Assembly (NCBI GenBank): GCA_030618065.1
Contig: JAUXEE010000183.1
Coordinates: 1-5,169, forward strand
Direction of reading: 5' to 3'
DNA: 5,169 nucleotides
Origin: Gemmatimonadota bacterium
GTDB lineage: Bacteria > Gemmatimonadota > Gemmatimonadetes > Longimicrobiales > Gaopeijiaceae
Under the pieces are notes generated by a model. That model was not told where the DNA came from and searched no databases. It saw only the letters and a list, made by a program, of their open reading frames with translations. The translations under genes were made by a program, and so were the position numbers. Shown here piece after piece: positions 1-4,592 of this stretch (position 1 is its first letter; the number at the start of each line of letters is the position of its first letter).

Positions 1-582
1 GAACGCGACTTCCGGGGGCTCGGCGTACGCCCCCTTGCAGAGACGGACCCGGGCTCCCAACTCGTTCATGCGGAGGGCATCCTCCATGGTCCGCCGGAGG
101 TAGGACTGAAGGACAGGTCCCATGTTTCGATACCCTTCGGCCCAGAGCTCCTCGAAGGGGTCCAAGGTGGTCTGGGTCCACTCCGACGACTCCATGTCCC
201 AGCGAATGAAAATGTCGTGCTCCTTCGCCCGGTCCATGAGTTGCCGGAGGTTCTTCTTGAAGAACTCCTTCCCGATCTCCAGCCCCACCTGGGTGGGCTT
301 CACCGAGACATTCCCTTTCAGGTCCTGGGCCACGATGCCATCCAGGATCTGCAGGTAGGCGGCTACGGCGTCCTGGGCGGTCCGCTCGTCGTGTTCGGCC
401 TCACCCAGATAGTTCCCGGTAACGGTCATCTCGATGGCGTTGGCTTCCCGGGCTGCCCGGAGGAAGTCATTCACTCGCTCCCCCGGCACGAAGCGAGCGC
501 TCATGCGGCGAAGAGGGGTCTTGGTGACCAGTGCTTTGGCGGCGTTGGACTCACTTAAAAAGATCAGAGCGTTTCTCAGCAT
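1..582 (-). CDS. Proline dehydrogenase (FAD-dependent), 3' end cut by window edge
   Basis: Oxidises L-proline to delta-1-pyrroline-5-carboxylate with FAD, the first step of proline breakdown to glutamate; electrons normally pass to quinone at the membrane. The first 194 residues are visible of about 300 usual for the monofunctional enzyme. Family motifs seen: SVKPTQVGL at 93-101 (a beta strand of the TIM barrel), the DMESSEWT block at 129-136, GPVLQSYLRRT at 155-165, and VRLCKGAYAEP at 179-189, which is the hallmark flavin/substrate-site strand. The C-terminal Arg-rich substrate-binding helix would lie beyond the window. The start is ATG at 582-580. It overlaps the end of the upstream gene as ATGCTGA and has only a weak purine-rich stretch (AAGAGAAAG) as ribosome site, so translational coupling is likely. 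No pyrroline-5-carboxylate dehydrogenase gene is in the window. The family call is firm; the symbol is left blank because bacterial naming (putA, prodh, fadM) varies. Confidence 0.93.
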   Translation of the reverse strand, partial: MLRNALIFLSESNAAKALVTKTPLRRMSARFVPGERVNDFLRAAREANAIEMTVTGNYLGEAEHDERTAQDAVAAYLQILDGIVAQDLKGNVSVKPTQVGLEIGKEFFKKNLRQLMDRAKEHDIFIRWDMESSEWTQTTLDPFEELWAEGYRNMGPVLQSYLRRTMEDALRMNELGARVRLCKGAYAEPPEVAF

Positions 583-956
583 GGTTCTTTCTCTTCGTGT
601 CGGCGCAAAACCGCGTTCCGGAGGAGGTCATAGACCTCCAAAAGGGTGAGGGTTCCGAGCTCTGCTGTCACCTCTTCCTGGCTTTTGCCATGGAGGAGGA
701 GTGGAGTCTCGAGGTGCCCCACGATTCCGGCTCCCGTATCGGCCCACCGAGGGAATACGAGGTAGCCGGAGAAGGGCGCCTGTAGGTTGGGGGTCTTTTC
801 AACCTCCAGGGACACCGTATAGGGGCGTCCATCGGGGCCTTCGAAAGCCGGGGGTCGGTTGTGGTGCGCCAGATATCCCCCAAGGGTTCCGTCGGCCAGA
901 GCTTCGGTGTCATGAGCGCCGTTCTCGGTCTGGTCTGGTTGGGGGGCGTCTGTCAT
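576..956 (-). CDS. Conserved-looking small protein of unknown function, coupled to proline dehydrogenase
   Basis: I do not recognise a named domain. The 126-residue product has an acidic, probably disordered N-terminus (about residues 1-22, rich in D, E, Q, T). A compact core follows, including GGYLAHHNRPPAFEGPDGR at 25-43, a strand-like YTVSLEVEKT, SGYLVFPRWADTGAGIVGHL, and a helix-like C-terminus ending in RRHEEKEPC. No signal peptide or membrane segment is seen, so it is probably cytoplasmic. Its TGA stop (578-576) sits inside the start of the proline dehydrogenase gene with a 7-nt overlap, which suggests co-translation and a linked role. I chose the ATG at 956 because GGAG lies 4 nt upstream. 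An in-frame ATG at 974 would add six residues but has only an A-rich stretch before it. The frame stays open up to 1403, but there it is antisense to the oxidoreductase gene and its sequence looks non-coding. I am fairly sure it is a real gene; its function is open. Confidence 0.72.
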   Translation of the reverse strand: MTDAPQPDQTENGAHDTEALADGTLGGYLAHHNRPPAFEGPDGRPYTVSLEVEKTPNLQAPFSGYLVFPRWADTGAGIVGHLETPLLLHGKSQEEVTAELGTLTLLEVYDLLRNAVLRRHEEKEPC

Positions 957-1077
957 CTGACTCCAGGGGTTCATGTCTTTTTCATACGACGAAAACAAGG
1001 TAGAGGAGGGGGTCCGGGAAGGACAGATCTCCCGGGTGTCCGAACGGCCGGCTCCCGCATCCCGCTCCCGCCCCTGG

Positions 1078-1106
1078 TTGTTTCGCTTCAATCCAGCCGG
1101 TACTCT
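1078..1106 (+). promoter_or_regulatory. Possible sigma70-type promoter for the oxidoreductase operon
   Basis: TTGTTT (1078-1083) and TACTCT (1101-1106) are separated by exactly 17 nt, the preferred spacing, and would give a transcript start near 1113 with a leader of about 45 nt before the ATG at 1159. Each hexamer matches its consensus at only about half of the positions, so this is a candidate only. TATTCT at 1119-1124 is an alternative -10 without a good partner. Confidence 0.3.
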
Positions 1107-1146
1107 TCCGCCGCCCGCTATTCTGCGTGCCCACTCAGATCGGCCC

Positions 1147-1151
1147 GGGAG
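1147..1151 (+). promoter_or_regulatory. Ribosome binding site that fixes the oxidoreductase start
   Basis: GGGAG lies 7 nt before the ATG at 1159. It decides this start over a far upstream in-frame ATG at 973, which would add 62 residues running through the intergenic region and would destroy the typical family N-terminus (MKAAVF). Confidence 0.7.
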
Positions 1152-1158
1152 AATAACC

Positions 1159-2184
1159 ATGAAAGCAGCAGTCTTCTCCGAATTCGGTGGCCCGGAGGTC
1201 GTTCGACTGGACGACGTCGAGACTCCCAAGCCGGGCGCTGGAGAAGTCCGGATCGCGGTCCGGGCGGCTGCCATGAACCATCTGGACCTCTGGGTGAGAC
1301 GGGGACTCCCCTTCCCGATCCCCATGCCCCACATCGGTGGCTCCGACATCGCGGGTGTCGTGGATGCGGTGGGCCCCGGGTGTGGAGGAATCCAAACAGG
1401 CACCCGTGTAATGGTCGATCCGTCGTTGGATTACGACTGGTACGATGGGGTCTCCTCCGGCCCTGACCTCCCCACCGGAGAGTTCCGGATAATCGGGGAG
1501 CACACCCAAGGGGGTTTTGCTGAGTTCTGTGTGGTTCCGGCTGCGAACCTCCTGGAGATACCGGAGACGGTTTCCTTCGAGACGGCCGCCGCCGCCAGCC
1601 TGGCGGGGGTGACGGCTTGGCGGGCCCTGATGGTCCGGGGAGGACTCCGGGCCGGGGAGAGGGTTCTCATTACAGGTGCGTCGGGAGGCGTGTCGACCGC
1701 GGCCATCCAGATGGCCCGTCTGGCCGGGGCCGAGGTTTTCGCGGTGACGAGCGGAACCGGGAACATGGATCGGATCCGGGATCTGGGGGCTCATGTGGTC
1801 TATGACCGGGAGCAGGTGGATTGGGGGAAGGAAATCTTCAAGGACACTGGAAAAGAGGGCGTCCACCTGGCGCTGGATTCGGTGGGTGAGGCCACCTGGC
1901 CCTCCTGCCTCCGAGCCCTGGGTGTGGGAGGAAGGCTCGTGACCTTCGGCGCCACCACCGGCGCTGCCGGAGACACGGAGATCCGGCTGGTCTTCTGGAA
2001 GCAGCTCTCGATTCTCGGCTCCACCATGGGGAGTCCAAGCGATTACAGGAACGCCATGAAGCTCGTGTTCCAGGGGAAGGTGAAGCCGGTGATCCATTCG
2101 GTCCTTCCTTTGGCCGAGGCTCGCCGGGCCCACGAGATGTTGGAGGCGGGTGAAGTGTTCGGGAAGGTCGTTTTGACGCCGTGA
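1159..2184 (+). CDS. Zinc-less MDR-family NAD(P)-dependent oxidoreductase (alcohol dehydrogenase / quinone reductase type)
   Basis: The 341-residue product has the normal length for the medium-chain dehydrogenase/reductase superfamily. The N-terminal GroES-like domain (about 1-135) begins MKAAVFSEFGGPEV. The Rossmann domain (about 150-290) carries the glycine-rich dinucleotide motif GASGGVS at 173-179, and the end (RRAHEMLEAGEVFGKVVL, 322-339) is typical. The usual catalytic zinc cysteine is Asn40 (NHLD) and the GHE motif is replaced by GGSD at 60-63. The four-cysteine structural zinc loop expected around 87-110 has no cysteine at all, although the flanking VDP and GEHTQGGFAEF are kept. It is therefore probably a cytosolic NAD(P)H-dependent reductase of quinones, enones or aldehydes; the substrate cannot be read from the sequence. 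First gene of a plus-strand unit, followed after 46 nt by the MazG-like gene. The family is certain, the substrate unknown. Confidence 0.93.
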   Translation: MKAAVFSEFGGPEVVRLDDVETPKPGAGEVRIAVRAAAMNHLDLWVRRGLPFPIPMPHIGGSDIAGVVDAVGPGCGGIQTGTRVMVDPSLDYDWYDGVSSGPDLPTGEFRIIGEHTQGGFAEFCVVPAANLLEIPETVSFETAAAASLAGVTAWRALMVRGGLRAGERVLITGASGGVSTAAIQMARLAGAEVFAVTSGTGNMDRIRDLGAHVVYDREQVDWGKEIFKDTGKEGVHLALDSVGEATWPSCLRALGVGGRLVTFGATTGAAGDTEIRLVFWKQLSILGSTMGSPSDYRNAMKLVFQGKVKPVIHSVLPLAEARRAHEMLEAGEVFGKVVLTP

Positions 2185-2185
2185 T

Positions 2186-2214
2186 GGGGGCTAAGGGCGT
2201 GGAGGGGGCTAAGG
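2186..2214 (+). repeat. 11-bp direct repeat in the oxidoreductase-MazG gap
   Basis: GGGGGCTAAGG occurs at 2186-2196 and again at 2204-2214, a period of 18 nt, directly after the oxidoreductase stop and before the ribosome site of the next gene. Each copy contains a TAA. It is probably a small local duplication; a regulatory role is possible but unsupported. Confidence 0.6.
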
Positions 2215-2230
2215 AAAGGGGGAGCGGGGA

Positions 2231-2554
2231 ATGGATCTGAGAGAGGCCCAGGCCAGGGTGGACGCCTGGATCTCCCAGTTTGAGGAGGGCTACTGGCCTC
2301 CCATGCACAACCTGGCCCGCTTGGTGGAAGAGGTGGGTGAGTTGGCTCGGGAGCTGAACCATCTCTATGGGTCAAAGCCGAAGAGGCCCGATGAGCCGGA
2401 TCAGGAGCTTGCCATGGAGTTGGCCGACGTCCTCTTCGTTCTCCTGGTCATCGCCAACGAGCAGAAGATCGATCTGGATGATGCTCTCACTCGAGTCCTG
2501 GAGAAGTACCGGGCTCGGGACAGTCAGCGGTGGGCTCGGAGGAAAGAGGTTTGA
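2231..2554 (+). CDS. MazG-like nucleotide pyrophosphohydrolase
   Basis: The 107-residue protein is an all-alpha member of the MazG/dUTPase-like NTP pyrophosphatase superfamily. Such enzymes cleave (d)NTPs to the monophosphate and pyrophosphate using Mg2+ and often clear damaged or non-canonical nucleotides. The metal-binding pattern is clear: EEVGE at 33-37 (ExxE, E34/E37), then ELAD at 63-66 (ExxD). Around it are predicted helices LARLVEEVGELARELNHLY and ELADVLFVLLVIAN. It has one domain, unlike the two-domain E. coli MazG, and probably dimerises or tetramerises as usual for the family. The ATG at 2231 follows a purine-rich AAAGGGGGAG site, with GGAG ending 6 nt upstream. It is third-closest in spacing terms to nothing unusual: 46 nt after the oxidoreductase and 34 nt before the transporter, so it is probably co-transcribed with both. 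Its natural substrate is not predictable. Confidence 0.9.
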   Translation: MDLREAQARVDAWISQFEEGYWPPMHNLARLVEEVGELARELNHLYGSKPKRPDEPDQELAMELADVLFVLLVIANEQKIDLDDALTRVLEKYRARDSQRWARRKEV

Positions 2555-2588
2555 GGAGTCGTCCCACCATTCTACGAAGGGGCTATTC

Positions 2589-3173
2589 ATGCTGAAGAGA
2601 ATCATCCCAGTCGAGCGGGAGGAATGGGGTGCGGTGCTCCTTGCCACGGCCTACGGCTTTTGCATTCTCTTCAGTTACTACATTCTTCGAGCTGTCCGTG
2701 ACGAGATCAGCGTAGCCGATCGGGGGAATCTCCAGTATCTGTGGACTGCCGTCTTCCTGGTCATGCTGGTGGTGGTTCCTATCTATTCCTCCTTTGTTTC
2801 CCGGTACTCCAGGGGTGTCTTCATTCCCTGGGTCAACCGGTTCTTCGCCCTGAATCTGGTTCTCTTCTTCGCGGCATTGCAGCTCCTCCCCCCTGAAACC
2901 CGGCCTTGGATCGATCGGGTCTTCTACGTGTGGGCCAGCGTCTTCGCCCTTTTTGTGGTGGCGGTTTTCTGGGGATTCATCGTCGACCTCTTCCGGGACC
3001 ACCAGGGGAAACGGGTCTTCGGTGTTATCGCCGTCGGGTCCTCCCTCGGCGGGATCTTCGGCTCTCTTCTGACCACCCAGATCGCCACGCTGGTTCCTGT
3101 CTTCGTACTTCTTCTGGTGGCGGTGATTCCCCTGGAGGTGGCGGCTTGGCTGGCCTGGTTTCTCCATCGGTAG
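2589..3173 (+). CDS. N-terminal half of the transporter (six helices) ending at TAG
   Basis: If the TAG is honoured, this ORF makes 194 residues containing helices 1-6, at about 13-35, 48-71, 78-100, 109-133, 143-167 and 169-192. It ends just after helix 6 at WFLHR. The N-terminus MLKRIIPVEREEW is charged and cytoplasmic, as in Tlc-type carriers. Taken alone it is half a carrier. Automated annotation may report it as an independent MFS-like or hypothetical protein. Confidence 0.7.
   Translation: MLKRIIPVEREEWGAVLLATAYGFCILFSYYILRAVRDEISVADRGNLQYLWTAVFLVMLVVVPIYSSFVSRYSRGVFIPWVNRFFALNLVLFFAALQLLPPETRPWIDRVFYVWASVFALFVVAVFWGFIVDLFRDHQGKRVFGVIAVGSSLGGIFGSLLTTQIATLVPVFVLLLVAVIPLEVAAWLAWFLHR
3171..3173 (+). 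other. In-frame amber codon in the transporter
   Basis: TAG replaces codon 195 between CGG (Arg194) and GCC. One base change from CAG, AAG, GAG, TGG or TCG would restore the frame. The other five stop codons visible in this window (both strands) are all TGA. Confidence 0.85.
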
Positions 3174-3251
3174 GCCGGAGAAGGGCAGACCGCTCTTCGG
3201 GTCGAGGGAAAGGAGCGGATTGGCGGGAACGCCTGGACTGGGATTGGACTG

Positions 3252-3878
3252 GTGTTCCGCTCTCCTTACCTGAGGAGGATCGCTGCCTACATCTTCCTCA
3301 TGACCTTCGCCTCCACCGTCCTTTACTTTCAGCAAGCGGACCTGTTGGGCCAGGCCTTCGGGGACGACCGCGGAGCCAGCAGGGAGTTCCTGGCCTGGAT
3401 CGACTTGTCCACAAATATCCTGACGATTCTCACGCAGGGCTTTCTGGCGGCCCATCTGCTTCGGTGGCTGGGGATCGGGTTGAGCCTCGCCTTCCTCCCG
3501 GCCCTTGCCTTTCTGGGCTTTCTCAGCCTGGGCACCTATCCCCTCCTGGCTGTTCTGGTGGTTCTTCAGGTTCTGTATCGAAGCGGTCGGTATGCCGTGG
3601 CCAGGCCGGCTCGGGAAGTCCTCTATACCGTTGTGGGCCGGGAGGAACGCTACAAGTCCAAGGCCTTCATCGATGCCGCCGTCTACCGGGGGGGAGACCT
3701 GGTGAACGGGTGGATCTACACGGGATTGGTGGCCCTGGGACTGAGCGTGGGGGCCATCGCCCTGGTGGCTCTCCCTGTCATGGGCGTGTGGGTGGCCGTG
3801 GGTCTCTTCCTGGGGAGAGCACAGGAAGAGAAAGCGCGACCCTCGCAGCGTGAGGCCCCGGTGACCGACCTCAGTTGA
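3252..3878 (+). CDS. C-terminal half of the transporter (six helices), possible GTG restart
   Basis: This 208-residue ORF is in the same frame as the N-terminal half and contains helices 7-12, from IAAYIFLMTFASTVLYF to VGAIALVALPVMGVWVAVGLFL. A hydrophilic tail (AQEEKARPSQREAPVTDLS) follows. The only conventional in-frame start after the TAG near the half boundary is GTG at 3252, and no Shine-Dalgarno stands at the right distance. The good AAAGGAG at 3209-3215 is 36 nt too far upstream and instead faces an in-frame ATT at 3219. Independent translation is therefore possible but poorly supported. It fits best as the second half of a single interrupted gene. Confidence 0.65.
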   Translation: MFRSPYLRRIAAYIFLMTFASTVLYFQQADLLGQAFGDDRGASREFLAWIDLSTNILTILTQGFLAAHLLRWLGIGLSLAFLPALAFLGFLSLGTYPLLAVLVVLQVLYRSGRYAVARPAREVLYTVVGREERYKSKAFIDAAVYRGGDLVNGWIYTGLVALGLSVGAIALVALPVMGVWVAVGLFLGRAQEEKARPSQREAPVTDLS

Positions 3879-4533
3879 AGGGGATCTTCACTCCCAGGCT
3901 GAGGATGGGCCAATACTTCAAATAGGGGGCAGCCTCATCCTCGATGAACTGGGCCTCTCGTTCGAGATCCTCCTGAAACCCTGGAACAGTGGCGATGGGA
4001 CCCTGGGCCTCCAGCGTGACATCCGCTTCCCCCACGAAGGCCACGCCAAGATCCACGAAGAAACCGAAGCCACCGTCGGTGTGGCGGCCGAAACCGATTC
4101 CCAGGAAAGGTGCGGTGGATTTTGTCGCAAGGGTGCCGTGGAGCGTTCCGGGCTCGTCGTACTCGCCTTCCCCGATCTCGATGGGTCCGTGTTCGGTGAC
4201 GTTGCCCGACTCCATCTCGAAATCACCATCCCGGAACATGAGTCCAGCCATGAGCCGGAAGGATCCGCCGCCCGGATACAGGTCGATTCCCAGAGTCCCC
4301 GTCATGGAGGGGGGGGTCACCGTGTACTCCACCTCGCCGTAGTCCCCCGTGAAATCGAAGATGAAGGAGCCGAGGCCACCCCTCACGACGAGGTGGTCGG
4401 AGAGGCCGAGGGCCGCCTCCGCACCGAAACCCAGAGTGCCGGCCCGGGCTCCGATTGCGAAAGTCTGTCCGACCAGAGTTTGAGGAATGGCGAGAAGGGT
4501 GAGGAGTAGACCGAGAAGAGTGCCTGTTTTCAT
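3871..4533 (-). CDS. Small outer-membrane beta-barrel protein
   Basis: The 220-residue product starts with a Sec signal peptide (MKTGTLLGLLLTLLAIPQTLVG, probable cut after Gly22 or close by). Alternating amphipathic strands rich in Gly and aromatic residues follow, for example AIGARAGTLGFGAEAALGL, HLVVRGGLGSFIF, FRLMAGLMF, PFLGIGFGRH and FGFFVDLGVAFVGEADVTL. It finishes with YWPILSLGVKIPFN, close to the aromatic C-terminal signature of barrels. The pattern suggests about eight strands, and matches my memory of a family of uncharacterised outer-membrane proteins that open with a GARAGTLG-like strand. Its role (structural, adhesive or small-molecule passage) is unknown. The ATG at 4533 lacks a strong ribosome site. 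It lies 59 nt downstream of the aminotransferase gene on the same strand, and its 3' end overlaps the transporter gene by 8 bp. A C8 tract lies in codons 73-75. Confidence 0.85.
   Translation of the reverse strand: MKTGTLLGLLLTLLAIPQTLVGQTFAIGARAGTLGFGAEAALGLSDHLVVRGGLGSFIFDFTGDYGEVEYTVTPPSMTGTLGIDLYPGGGSFRLMAGLMFRDGDFEMESGNVTEHGPIEIGEGEYDEPGTLHGTLATKSTAPFLGIGFGRHTDGGFGFFVDLGVAFVGEADVTLEAQGPIATVPGFQEDLEREAQFIEDEAAPYLKYWPILSLGVKIPFN
4309..4316 (-). repeat. C8 homopolymer inside the barrel gene
   Basis: The coding strand reads ACC CCC CCC TCC (Thr73-Pro-Pro-Ser76), giving eight consecutive C. It is the longest mononucleotide run I noticed in the window. Slippage here would shift the frame of a surface protein; see findings. 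Confidence 0.8.
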
Positions 4534-4592
4534 GGGGTTCTATCCGCGTCGGTGTAAGGGGCCTGCCTTTGAACAAGATAGATCCGTCGAAA

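Larger units (their letters stand above)
957..1158. other. Divergent intergenic region
   Basis: About 200 non-coding bases lie between two divergently transcribed units and should contain promoters for both. On the plus strand one reasonable sigma70-like pair is visible (listed separately). On the minus strand I see no convincing -35/-10 pair. An imperfect hairpin or operator-like inverted repeat, CCGGGA (1014-1019) and TCCCGG (1030-1035) with a 10-nt spacer, lies in the middle. It could bind a regulator or could be chance in GC-rich DNA. No RNA gene is recognised. Confidence 0.5.
2589..3878 (+). pseudogene. NTP/NDP exchange (Tlc/NTT)-type 12-helix transporter interrupted by an in-frame TAG
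   Basis: Read through the TAG (codon 195), this frame gives 429 residues with twelve hydrophobic segments, close to the length I expect of bacterial NTT-like/MFS-like carriers. Family-like features are YILRAVRDE at 31-39 (compare the LRxxKD motif after helix 1 in ATP/ADP translocases) and FWGF at 127-130 followed by the KRVFGVIAVGSSLGG stretch at helix 5. The inter-half linker leads into FRSPYLRRIAAY before helix 7. The linker between the TAG and helix 7 stays in the same frame, has no further stop, and reads like coding sequence (ERIGGNAWTGIGLV), so this is one gene with one stop and not two unrelated ORFs. The start ATG at 2589 has AAGGGG 6 nt upstream. The gene ends 8 bp inside the convergent barrel gene. 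Nucleotide transport is inferred from family resemblance; free-living members may carry other substrates. Whether it is broken, misread or recoded is unresolved. Confidence 0.75.

Noticed and set aside
973..1158. 62-residue N-terminal extension of the oxidoreductase
   Set aside because: The family N-terminus starts at the ATG at 1159 with a well-placed GGGAG; the extension is low-complexity Arg/Pro/Ser-rich.
957..1403. Upstream extension of the small minus-strand gene to an ATG at 1403
   Set aside because: It would run antisense through the oxidoreductase start and the promoter region, and the extra residues look non-coding. The ATG at 956 has a GGAG site.
1135..2133. 332-residue minus-strand open frame opposite the oxidoreductase
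   Set aside because: The sense frame is an unmistakable MDR enzyme. The antisense product is Pro/Gly/His/Arg-rich with no motif, as expected in GC-rich DNA.
2583..3455. 290-residue open frame on the minus strand covering the transporter and its TAG
   Set aside because: It is the antisense shadow of hydrophobic helices: the translation is a monotonous D/E/G/P/H-rich string without domains, and its start lies inside the sense gene.
3688..3694. G7 run in the transporter as a slippage site
   Set aside because: It is explained by Arg-Gly-Gly codons (CGG GGG GGA) in a conserved-looking stretch and is shorter than the C8 run; there is no sign of a frameshift.
2906..3853. 315-residue plus-strand frame overlapping both halves of the transporter
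   Set aside because: Off-frame reading that is Gly/Arg/Ser/Pro-rich with no hydrophobic helices; the other frame codes for twelve helices.
4534..4592. Promoter or terminator between the aminotransferase and the barrel gene
   Set aside because: I looked for a -35/-10 pair and for a GC hairpin followed by T on the minus strand and found none that is convincing; co-transcription or an unrecognised signal remains possible.
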